From CAVVFX01 sp963747535 (lineage in GTDB: Bacteria > Acidobacteriota > Terriglobia > Bryobacterales > Bryobacteraceae): a stretch of 64,000 nt of DNA. The translations under genes and the position numbers were made by a program. The notes under the pieces are model-generated. The model was not told the origin of the DNA and ran no database searches. It saw nothing but the letters and a program-made list of their open reading frames with translations. Within the stretch, counting starts at the first letter, position 1. Each line of letters starts with the position of its first letter. Positions 42,876 through 52,074 of the stretch are shown one piece after another. The stretch is from assembly GCA_963747535.1 (NCBI GenBank), contig CAVVFX010000006.1, positions 868,001 through 932,000 on the forward strand, in the 5' to 3' direction.

Positions 42876-44159
42876 ATGATACGAATTCCAACTTTTCGCT
42901 ACTTCACCTTGACTGCTTTGGCAGCCTCCGGACTCGTGCTGGCCCAGGACCAACCTCAGCCAATCGCACCGCCCGATACGCAAGCCACTCAACCAGCGCC
43001 GGCCCAGAATAATAATAACGGGAACCACGGCTGGCGCCGCGCCGACGATCCAGCGCCTGCAGACGCCGCGGCCGCCGATCCACAAGCCGACCAGAATTCC
43101 GGGGTCCAGGCTCAACCGCCTGCGCCACAACCGCCTGCGCCACAACCGCCTGCGCCACAACCGCCTGCGCCCCAACAAGCTCCGCCGCCACGGTACTATC
43201 CTGGACAGCCGGCGCCGCCGCCTAACTACGGCGCATCGCAGGCTGCCCCGCCGCCGAATTACGGCGGATACCAGGGACAGGGTGCGCCCCCAAACTATGG
43301 GCCTTACCCGGGTCCCCGGCCAAACTATCAGCAGATGCCTCCGAATCAGCAGGCCCAGACTCCCCCTCCGCCGATCCCTTCCAGCTTGACAATCAAGCCA
43401 GGCACCTATCTTACGGTTCGTGTAAACCAGGTGCTTTCCTCCGACCATAACCATGTGGGCGACGCATTCGCAGCCACGCTGGTGAAGCCGATTGTGGTGG
43501 ACGGCGTCGTAGTGGCCGAGCGCGGCCAGACCATTGGCGGACGCGTTGCCGAAGCCAAAAAGGCTGGTATGGTCGAAGGCGTATCGAAATTAGGAGTTCA
43601 GTTGACCGACCTCACGCTGGTCGATGGCCAGAGCCTTCCGATTCAATCGCAATTGATCAGCCGCGATGGCCCGACCTCGGTCGGCCGTGACGCGGCGGCG
43701 ATCGGTGGTACCACGGCTCTTGGCGCGGCAGCAGGCGCGGCGGCTGATTGGGGTCGCGGAGCTGCGATTGGTGCGGGCGCAGGTGCGGTGGTCGGAATCG
43801 TAGGCGTGCTGCTGACGCGCGGCCGTCCCACGCTCATCTACCCAGAACAGGTCCTGACGTTCAAGCTCGAGGCTCCCGTGGCGATCTCGACGGATCATGC
43901 GCCGCAAGCTTTTCGCTACGTTGAACCAGGCGATTATCAACAGGCGGATATGCAACGCGGTGGTCCCCCGACCATGGGCATCTCTGCCGGTCCTATGCCG
44001 TACTACGGTCCTGGTTATGTTGCGCCCGCTCCTTACTATGGCTACCCCGGCTATTATCCATACTTCTGGGGGCCCTCCATCGGCTTCTACTATGGTGGCG
44101 GAGGGTTCTATCGCGGCGGCTACTACCGCGGCGGCTACTACGGCGGCTATCGCCGGTAA
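42876..44159 (+). CDS. Exported proline-rich and Gly/Tyr-rich protein
   Basis: 427 residues. Signal peptide to about residue 23; low-complexity Pro/Gln/Ala region to ~165 with four QPPAP repeats; a folded region at 168-300 (SSLTIKPGTYLTVRVNQVLSSDHNHVGDAFAATLVKPIVVDGVVVAERGQTIGGRV) reminiscent of OmpA/TrbI-like beta domains; a glycine-zipper stretch (GAAAGAAADWGRGAAIGAGAGAVVGIVG); and a Tyr/Gly-rich tail. Likely envelope-associated; no specific function. Followed by a strong terminator. Confidence 0.65.
   Translation: MIRIPTFRYFTLTALAASGLVLAQDQPQPIAPPDTQATQPAPAQNNNNGNHGWRRADDPAPADAAAADPQADQNSGVQAQPPAPQPPAPQPPAPQPPAPQQAPPPRYYPGQPAPPPNYGASQAAPPPNYGGYQGQGAPPNYGPYPGPRPNYQQMPPNQQAQTPPPPIPSSLTIKPGTYLTVRVNQVLSSDHNHVGDAFAATLVKPIVVDGVVVAERGQTIGGRVAEAKKAGMVEGVSKLGVQLTDLTLVDGQSLPIQSQLISRDGPTSVGRDAAAIGGTTALGAAAGAAADWGRGAAIGAGAGAVVGIVGVLLTRGRPTLIYPEQVLTFKLEAPVAISTDHAPQAFRYVEPGDYQQADMQRGGPPTMGISAGPMPYYGPGYVAPAPYYGYPGYYPYFWGPSIGFYYGGGGFYRGGYYRGGYYGGYRR
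43113..43172 (+). repeat. 15-bp tandem repeat x4 inside a coding region
   Basis: Four copies of CAACCGCCTGCGCCA (last base of copy 4 changed) encode QPPAP four times in the proline-rich domain. Frame-neutral unit length allows copy-number variation without disrupting the gene. Confidence 0.9.
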
Positions 44160-44184
44160 GTAGTACGCTACTAAAGTCTGTCTC

Positions 44185-44223
44185 ACGGGCCCGGCGGGAT
44201 CACCTGCCGGGCCCGTTCGTTTT
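44185..44223 (+). terminator. Intrinsic terminator
   Basis: ACGGGCCCGGC pairs with GCCGGGCCCGT (11 bp, 10-base loop), followed by TTCGTTTT. It terminates the proline-rich protein gene, and lies 20 bases upstream of the GH43-like gene start. Confidence 0.8.
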
Positions 44224-44242
44224 GCATGATAGCGTCAAAGAC

Positions 44243-45235
44243 ATGCATCGGACGCTTACTCGTGCAGCGACGCTGTCACTCCTTACCGCCGGCCTGCTGG
44301 CCGCACCGGCAACCATCAAGCCAGGCGAAATCTGGCCTGACGATCGGGGAAAGCACATTCAGGCGCATGGCGGCGGGATTGTCAAGATCGCGGACACGTA
44401 TTACTGGTTCGGTGAGGATCGCGGCGAGGGGAATGAACCCGGCCTGCGTTATGTAAGCTGCTATTCCTCTAAAGATCTGGCACACTGGACCTTTCGCAAC
44501 CAGGTCATCAAGCTTGCGGACCCGGAAAATTTCGGTCCCGGCTGGATTCTGGAGAGGCCCAAAGTCTTCTACAACCAGACGACCAGGACCTACGTGATGT
44601 ACATGCACATCGACGGACGCACTGCCGAAGGCAATTACAAAATTGCCCGGGTGGGCATTGCCACCAGCAGTACTGTCGACGGCGACTATCGCTACCTGCG
44701 GAGCTTTCGTCCCCTGGGGCACGAGAGTCGCGATATCGGTCAGTTTATCGACGATGACGGTACGGCTTATCTGATCTTCGAAGATCGGCCCTTCGGCTTC
44801 CGGATCGCGAAGTTGTCGGATGACTATCTCACGGTCGAAAAAGAAATGTGCCTCCTCCCTGCGCATATGGAAGGCGGCGCGATCGTGCACTATCAGGGAC
44901 TCTACTACGCGATTGGGTCGGCCTTGACGGGATGGGCTCCCAACCCCAACAAATATGCGACAGCCACTCATCTGGAAGGCCCCTGGTCGGAATTCAAAGA
45001 CATCGCGCCTCCCGAAAGCAAGACCTACGGCTCGCAATCGACCATGATGCTGAAGGTCGTCGGATCCCGGAAAACAACCGTGATCTTCATGGGCGACATC
45101 TGGAAACCCCGAACACAGTGGGATTCGCGTTACCTGTGGATGCCGCTTGAAATCGGTGACGGTAAGTTAAAGCTTCCCGAGCCGAAAGAATGGACTTTGG
45201 ACGTTACGACCGGCGAGACCGCAGTAATCCCATAA
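44243..45235 (+). CDS. Exported glycoside hydrolase family 43-like protein
   Basis: 330 residues from ATG 44243. Signal peptide to about residue 21, then a five-bladed propeller of the GH43/GH32 type: IWPDDRGKHIQAHGGGIVKIADTYYWFGEDRG with the likely catalytic base Asp region, RPKVFYNQTTRTYVMYMH, GQFIDDDGTAYLIFEDR, and HMEGGAIVHYQGLYYAIGS with the likely general acid Glu. Closest in appearance to exo-galactanase-like members. Acts on plant or microbial polysaccharide outside the cytoplasm (inferred). Confidence 0.8.
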   Translation: MHRTLTRAATLSLLTAGLLAAPATIKPGEIWPDDRGKHIQAHGGGIVKIADTYYWFGEDRGEGNEPGLRYVSCYSSKDLAHWTFRNQVIKLADPENFGPGWILERPKVFYNQTTRTYVMYMHIDGRTAEGNYKIARVGIATSSTVDGDYRYLRSFRPLGHESRDIGQFIDDDGTAYLIFEDRPFGFRIAKLSDDYLTVEKEMCLLPAHMEGGAIVHYQGLYYAIGSALTGWAPNPNKYATATHLEGPWSEFKDIAPPESKTYGSQSTMMLKVVGSRKTTVIFMGDIWKPRTQWDSRYLWMPLEIGDGKLKLPEPKEWTLDVTTGETAVIP

Positions 45236-45264
45236 GGACGAGACGGGAGTCGCCCTATGACAAC

Positions 45265-46347
45265 TCATCCCTTTCGCCCCGCCCAATCCCGGAGCCTTCG
45301 GTTGGCCGGCTTTTCCAGCCATTCAAAGGCAGCCGCGGATACTAGAATAATTCCCGCGATATAGATCAAAGCCATCCCCGCCTGTAAGTTCCCGACGAGT
45401 ATCGGTCCGCGGTTCCCGAACCACCACAGCAAGGGCACGTGCAGGATGTACATCGAGTAACTGATCTGTCCGAGATACTGCGCACTGCCTGTCGATAGAA
45501 ACCGGGTAAAAACGCCCCCTCCGAGCGCCAACCCGAGGACCAGCATCCCGTTCAGCGGACGCAGGACCGTGCCGAGATCCGTCAGTCTGGACAAAGCCTC
45601 GGGGAACACGATCGCCGGAATTGCGATAGCGATGGCGGGAACGTACAGCCAATAGCCGCGCCGCAGCAGTGGGGTCCGCGCCGTTCGCATCCTGCTGTAG
45701 ACGCGCGCCGCGACGATCCCGATCAGGAAGTCGCCGAGGTGCAGAATCGGTTTCCAACTCATGGGCATTCCCGACCGGCGGAGCAGCACTGGCAGGATCA
45801 GCGCCACTGCTGTCAGGGTCCACAGTCTCACCCGGCTTCCCTTGCCAAGCCAGATCAGAAGCGGCGGCAGGAACAGGTAAAAGAAAAACTCGCAGGAGAG
45901 TGACCACGCCGGAGTATTCCATCCCGCGCCAGGACTCTGCATCCAACCCTGCAGCACCAGGCCATAAGTAGCGACGGTGGCCATTTTGCCGCCTGAACCG
46001 GTTGCCGGAGATACCAGAAACTCCAGAATGAAATAGGCCACGATGAGGAGGCTCAGCAGATACACCGGATAGATCCGCGAAACTCTGGCGACCCCATAGG
46101 ACATCAGATCTTTACGCTTCCATTTTGACGACGCATAGCCTTGGGCCAGCACAAATCCCGAGAGCACAAAAAAGGTTCTCACGGCCACGTGCCCCTGCTC
46201 CAGAAAAATGCGCGCGGTCGACGGGAGGGATTGGCTCCACAGATCCAGCATCATACCCTTGCCGACCAAATGATGCAGGATGACCCAGAGTGCGAGGAAG
46301 AACCGCAACCCCGTGAGGGCAGGGAAGTATTCGGGGCGTGCCCGCAC
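45265..46347 (-). CDS. Acyltransferase 3 family membrane protein (OafA/NodX type)
   Basis: 360 residues with about ten membrane helices. The N-terminal YFPALTGLRFFLALWVILHHLVGKG carries the Arg-x9-His-His signature of acyltransferase-3 proteins, which O-acetylate surface polysaccharides from acetyl-CoA. Further blocks GHVAVRTFFVLSGFVLAQGY and YLGQISYSMYILHVPLLWW are typical. No SGNH domain. Single gene. Confidence 0.88.
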   Translation of the reverse strand: MRARPEYFPALTGLRFFLALWVILHHLVGKGMMLDLWSQSLPSTARIFLEQGHVAVRTFFVLSGFVLAQGYASSKWKRKDLMSYGVARVSRIYPVYLLSLLIVAYFILEFLVSPATGSGGKMATVATYGLVLQGWMQSPGAGWNTPAWSLSCEFFFYLFLPPLLIWLGKGSRVRLWTLTAVALILPVLLRRSGMPMSWKPILHLGDFLIGIVAARVYSRMRTARTPLLRRGYWLYVPAIAIAIPAIVFPEALSRLTDLGTVLRPLNGMLVLGLALGGGVFTRFLSTGSAQYLGQISYSMYILHVPLLWWFGNRGPILVGNLQAGMALIYIAGIILVSAAAFEWLEKPANRRLRDWAGRKG

Positions 46348-46420
46348 CTTAGTGACGACCCGAAGCGTTTCCGCCGGCTGAACAAGAGTGGTGATGTATC
46401 TAATCTTACACTTATTGGCA

Positions 46421-46865
46421 TTACCCTGGAGGTATGGGACGAATTATCGGGCGGGCGATTCGATCCGCGGATTGATACAGAAGCCTCATAATGCGTTGCG
46501 CATTTGGGACGACAACATGCAGGGTGATGAGAGCGTTGTAGGCTTGCTCAATCGCGGCTCGGAATTGGGGCGACTTGACGGGGTCTAATCCTGTAGACCG
46601 GCACGCATAGGCGCTGTCGGCGATCTTCAGCAGGGCGCTTGTTAAAGGCGTCAGAGAATCCTCCGATAACTCTTTGCCTTCGAGCACGCGCGTTAACCCA
46701 ATCGCAAGATTCCGGGTGGCGATGCCTTTGGCTCTATAAAGGGTGTTTACGTCAGTCGCGAAGCGGTCGGTGATTCGCCTCCGCTCCGATCAGCGGATCG
46801 TCGGGAGCCGGCTGAGCATTGGCCATCCGGGTGGCAAAAAGGAGGCACCATAACGCGGTCTTCAT
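46421..46865 (-). pseudogene. Exported hypothetical protein, frameshifted
   Basis: ATG 46865 opens a clear signal peptide (MKTALWCLLFATRMANAQPAPDDPLIGAEA) but that frame stops after 38 codons near 46750. Protein-like sequence continues at about 46775 in another frame (ITDRFATDVNTLYRAKGIATRNLAIGL, then RVLEGKELSEDSLTPLTSALLKIADSAYACRSTG) down to 46421. One frameshift near 46770-46785 joins them into a ~147-residue secreted helical protein. The ATG overlaps the stop of the upstream gene (ATGA), so it was the third gene of an operon. A sequencing error is the alternative. Confidence 0.6.
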
Positions 46866-47719
46866 GGGATGACTTGCGAGAATGATTGTACCGCTTGATT
46901 CACCCTCGCGCCATCGGTCAAGTTCACGAAGCCTGCGACATAGGCGCCTTTACGAAACATGAGCAACCGTCCCAGATACCGGTCGTTCGCCTCGAAGGCT
47001 TCGTCGGCGGCCTTCGCCGGGGTACTGCTCCCGAAGCGATCCCGCAGCTTCTGCATCACCTGGATCGCCGCTTCGGGTGATGCCTGGTGCACTACGAACG
47101 CGCGTCCGTAATCGTACTTGGCAATATACCCCTTCTTGAGCAGACTCAGCCCCAGCAGGCTTTGCGGTATCAGCCGGATAGAGGCTTCGTCCAGACCCTC
47201 CTTGGGAAACCAACCGACCGGAGCCGGCGCGTCAGTTGTACCGGCGACGCACTTCTCGAGCGCTGTCAGAAAGGTTCTGATCGCTGTTGTGTGATCGATC
47301 GATGTCGGGCTCGCCGAGATCTCGACGAAACTGGTCCCCTTAACGAAGATGCCGCGTTGCGGGACAATCTGTCCGGAGAGCCCCAACTTTTCCACCGGCA
47401 GCCTGGGGTCACGATTCGAGGCGTACAGGCCCCAAGCGGCTTCGGCGTCGTTCATCTCCGAGATATCCACCACGAAGGAAACTTCACCCGACTTACAAGT
47501 TACGCCCCGCATGAGTTTGAAGCCGTAAATCAAGTAGCCTTCCGAGTTGCCATCCATGTAGTCGTAGAGGTTATCGGCGGCGTAAAGACGCGCGGGTCCC
47601 GCCTGGGTCCAAGCTGGACTTTGGCCCGGCACCACATCACAGCGGGGCAGAGGAGCATCAGCGGCCCGGAGCGCCGTCGCGAGACTGCACACCGCGACGG
47701 CGATCAGAGCGGCCTTCAA
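46862..47719 (-). CDS. Exported protein resembling DUF6599
   Basis: 285 residues from TTG 47719, which overlaps the upstream stop (TTGA) and has GGAG nine bases before; this start gives a clean signal peptide (MKAALIAVAVCSLATALRAADA). The mature part (ARLYAADNLYDYMDGNSEGYLIYGFKLMRGVTC, AEAAWGLYASNRDPR, FVKGTSFVEISAS) resembles a family I know as DUF6599; no biochemical role known. It is the middle gene between a ferredoxin-fused aldo/keto reductase and a small exported protein. Confidence 0.75.
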   Translation of the reverse strand: MKAALIAVAVCSLATALRAADAPLPRCDVVPGQSPAWTQAGPARLYAADNLYDYMDGNSEGYLIYGFKLMRGVTCKSGEVSFVVDISEMNDAEAAWGLYASNRDPRLPVEKLGLSGQIVPQRGIFVKGTSFVEISASPTSIDHTTAIRTFLTALEKCVAGTTDAPAPVGWFPKEGLDEASIRLIPQSLLGLSLLKKGYIAKYDYGRAFVVHQASPEAAIQVMQKLRDRFGSSTPAKAADEAFEANDRYLGRLLMFRKGAYVAGFVNLTDGARVNQAVQSFSQVIP

Positions 47720-48894
47720 GCGAACAACTCCTGGGCCCGGCCAACGCGCGCGGCGACATGGACACCGTGCGGGCACTCAACCGCGCACTCGCTGCAGTCC
47801 GAGCAGCGGACGCTCTGCAGATGCGAGGGCATCTCCAGGAACTGCTCGCGCGCCATGGCGAATTCGCCGTAGCCTTCCGCATAGGAAACGTAGCGGATCA
47901 GGTCAGCGACCGGGAGTCCCTTGGCGCAGACGCCATCACACTTTCCGCACATGCGGCAATAGAGCGGGGCGAGGTATTCGAGACGCGCGGCCAGCAGTTT
48001 CTCGTCCGCGGAGGTGAAGGGCTCGCTCATCGCCCGCAGGTTCTGGTCGAGTTGGTCGAAATCCGTAATGCTGGGAACGGTCGTATCGACGTTCTTGTTT
48101 CTGAGAACCCACTTCAGCATCGCGAGCAGCGCCCCGTCGCGATGAAAAGTGTCGAAACGCTTGTTGTCCTCGCGCATCTGCCGGAGCCCGCCCGCCATCA
48201 CCTTCATCGCCACGATGCCAATGCCGGCATCCTTGGCGGACTGAATGATTCCCTCCATCGAAGGATCCATCGTGAAGTTGTAAGAGGTGAGGATGACGTC
48301 GAAATGCTTCTTCGAAATCGCCGCCGGGAAGACTTCTGCCTGCCCGCCGTGCGTGCTCACTCCCGCAAAGCGGATTTTGCCTTGCTGTTTGGCGATGTTC
48401 TGCGCCTCCATGAGTTCGTCGGTGATCTGTTCAGCCTTGGTCTTGGCGTGCAGATACCAGACGTCCAGATGATCCGTGCCGAGTTCCTTCAGGCTGGTGT
48501 CGATATCCTTTAATGCCTGTTCCTTGGTCGACGCGTGGGTCTTGCTGGAAAGGATGAGCGAGTTCCGCTTGGCTTTAAGCGCGGCCCCGACCATGCGTTC
48601 GTTGTTGCCGCCCTGATAGCCGCGAGCGGTGTCGAAATAAGTGATGCCAATGTCGGCTGCCCGCTCGACCACCGTCTGATCGGAAGTTACCATGCAGCCG
48701 AACCCGACTGCCGTGGGCTTCAATCCTGTCTTGCCGAGGGCTCGATAGGCGAATTTCGGAGTGATATCGCGAGGAAGGGTGGTGTTGGGTTTTTTGGCTT
48801 GCCGAGTATCATCGGCGGGCAGGGCCAATCCGACGGCAGGCAACGCTAGCCCGGCGGTGGCGAGAAAAGTTCGGCGTGAAGCAGAGTTGCTCAT
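47716..48894 (-). CDS. Tat-exported aldo/keto reductase with C-terminal 2[4Fe-4S] ferredoxin domain
   Basis: 392 residues. Twin-arginine signal (ASRRTFLATAGLALPAVG), aldo/keto reductase barrel at about 47-300 with the full catalytic tetrad D88, Y93, K118, H149 (YFDTARGY, SSKTHA, WYLHA), then two CX2CX2CX3C motifs (C313, 316, 319, 323 and C364, 367, 370, 374) for two [4Fe-4S] clusters. Such fusions pass electrons between the barrel and a redox partner. Export via Tat fits a cofactor-loaded periplasmic enzyme. First gene of a three-gene operon and divergent from an exported DUF362 protein. Confidence 0.88.
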   Translation of the reverse strand: MSNSASRRTFLATAGLALPAVGLALPADDTRQAKKPNTTLPRDITPKFAYRALGKTGLKPTAVGFGCMVTSDQTVVERAADIGITYFDTARGYQGGNNERMVGAALKAKRNSLILSSKTHASTKEQALKDIDTSLKELGTDHLDVWYLHAKTKAEQITDELMEAQNIAKQQGKIRFAGVSTHGGQAEVFPAAISKKHFDVILTSYNFTMDPSMEGIIQSAKDAGIGIVAMKVMAGGLRQMREDNKRFDTFHRDGALLAMLKWVLRNKNVDTTVPSITDFDQLDQNLRAMSEPFTSADEKLLAARLEYLAPLYCRMCGKCDGVCAKGLPVADLIRYVSYAEGYGEFAMAREQFLEMPSHLQSVRCSDCSECAVECPHGVHVAARVGRAQELFA

Positions 48895-48912
48895 CTTGAA
48901 CTCCTATGCGCG

Positions 48913-48918
48913 TATAAT
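48913..48918 (+). promoter_or_regulatory. -10 box upstream of the DUF362 gene
   Basis: A perfect TATAAT lies 34 bases before the GTG start, implying transcription from about 48925. No good -35 was found at normal spacing. The box overlaps an in-frame ATG at 48917, which argues that this ATG is not the start. Confidence 0.5.
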
Positions 48919-48952
48919 GAATACGAAATTTAATTTTATCCCCGGAGGCACC

Positions 48953-50074
48953 GTGTCGTCGCATTTTCTTTCACGACGGACTCTGTTGGGTATGTCAGTG
49001 AGCGCCGGCGTCGTTGCCACCCGGTTACGCTCCCTAGCCCAGACTCAATCGCCCAATGCAGCCGCCCATGCGGAACCGCTCGCCGCTTTTCCGCGCCGAT
49101 CCACGGTTTCGCTCGTGGCTTCATCACCCTCGGCCGCTGCCGCGTCCGGCGAAACGCGCCGCAAGAATGTAACCGAGTCGCTGATCGCCATCGACGAGCA
49201 GATCCTGCCGGTGCTGAAGACCAAGAAATACGTGGTAATCAAACCCAACCTGGTGTCGACGGTAAATCCGCTGGCCGCGACCCACGCCGATGCGCTGCTG
49301 GGGATAATGGATTACCTGGCCCCGCGGTTCAAGGGCCCGGTGTACATCGCGGAAGCCTCGGCCGGGCATACGCCTGAGGGCTTCGACAATTTCAAATACC
49401 AGAGCGTGGTGAATGAATTCCGCACGCACAAGGTCCAACTGCTGGACCTCAACCAGGAAGCCAGGTACGTCCTTTGCCCGATCGTGGATGCCGACCTGCA
49501 TCCGACGCCGGTCCGTCTCGCCGCCCGGTTGCTCGATAAGGACGCGTATGTAATCTGCTCCGCCATGCTGAAAGCTCACAACGTCGTGGTGGCAACGCTC
49601 TCAGTAAAGAATATGGCGCTGGGCGCTCCGCTGCACAACGCGCCGAAGGAAACCCCGCGCTGGAACGATAAGCGCAAGTATCATGGCGGCGTCCGCCAGA
49701 CGCACTTAGACATCATGTTGACCGCGCAGAAAATGCTTCCCTATTGGGGCGCGACGGTCATTGACGGCTATGAGGGGATGGAAGGCAACGGCCCGGCGTC
49801 GGGCACACCGGTGGCGTCGCGCGTGGCCATCGCCTCGACTGACTACATTGCGGCCGATCGCGTCGGAATCGAATGTATGGGCGTGAAACCGGAATGGATC
49901 GGGTACCTGCGCTACTGCTCCGAGGCCGGGTTGGGACAATACGATTTGTCCAGGATTGACGTCCGAGGCGGCAAAATCGCGGATGTGCGGAAAGAGTACC
50001 GGCTGCATCGCGATATCGAGCGCGAGTTGAAGTGGATGGGTCCCATGGAGGAGATCCCGGAGAAGTTGGGATAG
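48953..50074 (+). CDS. Tat-exported DUF362 protein
   Basis: 373 residues from GTG 48953 (GGAGG four bases upstream; ATG 48917 lies in the -10 box). Twin-arginine signal (SRRTLLGMSVSAGVVATRLRSLA). The DUF362 core is present: YVVIKPNLVSTVNPLAATHADALLGIMDYLA, VYIAEASAG, LDKDAYVICSAMLKAHNVVVATLSVKNMALG, VIDGYEGMEGNGPASGTPV. DUF362 proteins often sit with iron-sulfur proteins; the biochemical role is unknown. Divergent from the ferredoxin-fused reductase operon with a 58-base shared promoter region. Confidence 0.85.
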   Translation: MSSHFLSRRTLLGMSVSAGVVATRLRSLAQTQSPNAAAHAEPLAAFPRRSTVSLVASSPSAAAASGETRRKNVTESLIAIDEQILPVLKTKKYVVIKPNLVSTVNPLAATHADALLGIMDYLAPRFKGPVYIAEASAGHTPEGFDNFKYQSVVNEFRTHKVQLLDLNQEARYVLCPIVDADLHPTPVRLAARLLDKDAYVICSAMLKAHNVVVATLSVKNMALGAPLHNAPKETPRWNDKRKYHGGVRQTHLDIMLTAQKMLPYWGATVIDGYEGMEGNGPASGTPVASRVAIASTDYIAADRVGIECMGVKPEWIGYLRYCSEAGLGQYDLSRIDVRGGKIADVRKEYRLHRDIERELKWMGPMEEIPEKLG

Positions 50075-50149
50075 GGTTCCTGTAGACCAGCCCACGTCTG
50101 ACTCACATTTGTCTTGCTTCTGGCCGCAAACTGGCGGACAATATTGTGC

Positions 50150-50743
50150 ATGAAAATTATCAGCCAGTCCGCAGACGAGTTGGTGCTCCAGGAAGGCAGT
50201 GCGTCGGGCATCATGATCGGAGGGGCTTTCGTCGTTGCGGGGGCGCTCGTCGGGTATCTCGGCCACGCTTCCAGTCCGATCGCCGTCTGGATTGCCCTCG
50301 CGATGGTCGTAGCCGGAATCGTGGTGATTCTTCTTGCCTCCTCAATCACCGTGACTGCCAATCGAGGGAGCGGTCAACTTTTTTACCAGAAAAAACGGTT
50401 GGTCGGAGCGCAGAACACGACTTATCCCATCGTCGATATTCTCCGCATCGAGACGCGCAAACAGTGGCGCATCGACAACGCACAGAACTCCGGAAATCAG
50501 AACGCTCCACCGCCGCAGCCAGTCCTGGTGGCGCAGTCGGTGATTGTTTTCAAAGATGGGCGCGAAGTGCCGCTGGATCACCAGAAAACTTCGTCCACTA
50601 CGTCGGTCGGGTCAGCTGTCCTGATGAGTGGCCAAGCCAAGGAAGGGGCCATGGCAAGTCAAGTTGCCAACTTCCTGCACGTTCCTTTTCAGGAGATCGG
50701 GCCGCCCAACTTCAGCACCGGCCTGCAAATCGATATTGGTTGA
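50150..50743 (+). CDS. Hypothetical membrane protein with two helices
   Basis: 197 residues from ATG 50150. N-terminal soluble strand pair (MKIISQSADELVLQEGS), two adjacent membrane helices (GIMIGGAFVVAGALVGYLGHA and PIAVWIALAMVVAGIVVILLAS), then a cytoplasmic or periplasmic PH-like beta domain (ANRGSGQLFYQKKRLVGAQNTTYPIVDILRIETRK). This layout resembles bacterial PH-domain membrane proteins. Function unknown. Convergent with the next gene. Confidence 0.6.
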   Translation: MKIISQSADELVLQEGSASGIMIGGAFVVAGALVGYLGHASSPIAVWIALAMVVAGIVVILLASSITVTANRGSGQLFYQKKRLVGAQNTTYPIVDILRIETRKQWRIDNAQNSGNQNAPPPQPVLVAQSVIVFKDGREVPLDHQKTSSTTSVGSAVLMSGQAKEGAMASQVANFLHVPFQEIGPPNFSTGLQIDIG

Positions 50744-50784
50744 CGGCATGTGGAGCGGCGATCCTGCCGCCCGAGTGAGACGCT

Positions 50785-52074
50785 TCACCACACATGCCAC
50801 GCGACCATTTCGGGTTGCGCGGGCGCATTGCGGATGACCTTGACATGGAGCACGATCTGGACGTTTTTCGCATCCCAACCGGATGGCAGTTTTCTCAAAA
50901 TACTGCCCAGTTGCTCGGCATCCACCAAAAGATGGCCGGCGGCTTCCGTGCCGAACCCCTTCAAGCCCGCCCCCACCAGTAACAAGCCCCCGGTAAGCGA
51001 GTTCCGGATGCGCGACACGACCACGTAATCTTCCTGATACGTTTCGTCCGCCTTGGAATCCACAAACCATTGACGGTGTTGGGTCATGGTGTCGATGACC
51101 ACCGTTCGGACCGCCGGAGTCCAGCGAAACTGAAATCGCCAGCTTTGCTGCAACTGCATGGTCCAGCGGTTGGAAATTGCGCCAATTAACAGCGTGTTGG
51201 TTTTGCGGAGATCCGGGAATTCGATGCCGTTGGCCAACCGGAGGCGAACCTTCCTGGATCTCTGCGCCAGCATACCCGTGACTTCGTTCACCGCCACCAT
51301 GTCTCCAAAACCGACGTATTGGTTGAGCACCGGAAGCATGTCCGAGCCATCCAGTTGATCGGGTGGCACATGGATCGGCCGCGGAACATTGACGTCCTGT
51401 GGAGGCAGGCTTGCCTCGCTCAACTGCCAGGCGCGAGCCGACGGATGGTACACAATAGGATGCGAAATGGCCACAAGCAACGGCTCAGGTGAGTGAAAGA
51501 CGGGTTCCCAAAACAGCGTAAATGCCTGTTCGTCGGGATTGGCGCGGACCCATTTCGTCACTACCGCACCCGCGATTGCGACGGCGATCGCGAAAGCAAG
51601 AAGGATAGCGGCCCGGCTATATCGCCGGCGGGTAACAGCCGGCAGTTCCACCAGCGCCGGCGGAGGCAACGGCTTCACTGGCGCCGCAACCTTCGTGTAG
51701 TGGCACTCGGGAGCGTACGATCCTGTCGGGAGATCGATCCGAATTTTCGTCGCCGCGCCCTCCGGAGTGAGGTAATACTGCTGCAGCCGCTTCCGCACCT
51801 CCCGGGCTCCGACACGCACGATCGTATCGTCGGCGAGATCTGATTGTGGACTGCGTCCGAACACTTCCACCGCGACGGTCCGCTCCTTGAGGCTAACGGT
51901 TTCTCCCGCCAGGTGCTTCTCACAGACGTAAGCGAGGAACTGCTGACAGCGTTTGCTTCCGTGGAACGCCGGACTTAGCAGAATCTCCTGCAAATGACCG
52001 CGGATTTCTTCCTGCTTCGGTTGTCCCGTTTCTCGGATGAATTCATCACGTGGATGAGTTACAGCGTTCGACAT
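50785..52074 (-). CDS. Membrane-anchored regulator-like protein of acidobacterial type
   Basis: 429 residues. An N-terminal ~115-residue cytoplasmic domain (LLSPAFHGSKRCQQFLAYVCEKHLAGETVSLKERTVAVEVFGR, DDTIVRVGAREVRKRLQQYY) that I recall as a recurrent winged-helix-like module in Solibacter, one membrane helix (AAILLAFAIAVAIAGAVVTKWV), then a ~270-residue periplasmic domain. The architecture suggests a one-component transmembrane regulator. It is divergent from the giant TonB receptor, its most likely target (inference). Confidence 0.7.
   Translation of the reverse strand: MSNAVTHPRDEFIRETGQPKQEEIRGHLQEILLSPAFHGSKRCQQFLAYVCEKHLAGETVSLKERTVAVEVFGRSPQSDLADDTIVRVGAREVRKRLQQYYLTPEGAATKIRIDLPTGSYAPECHYTKVAAPVKPLPPPALVELPAVTRRRYSRAAILLAFAIAVAIAGAVVTKWVRANPDEQAFTLFWEPVFHSPEPLLVAISHPIVYHPSARAWQLSEASLPPQDVNVPRPIHVPPDQLDGSDMLPVLNQYVGFGDMVAVNEVTGMLAQRSRKVRLRLANGIEFPDLRKTNTLLIGAISNRWTMQLQQSWRFQFRWTPAVRTVVIDTMTQHRQWFVDSKADETYQEDYVVVSRIRNSLTGGLLLVGAGLKGFGTEAAGHLLVDAEQLGSILRKLPSGWDAKNVQIVLHVKVIRNAPAQPEMVAWHVW

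Noticed and set aside
43113..43172. 15-bp tandem array as a CRISPR or VNTR locus
   Set aside because: Units are adjacent with no spacers and encode an in-frame QPPAP repeat in a proline-rich protein.
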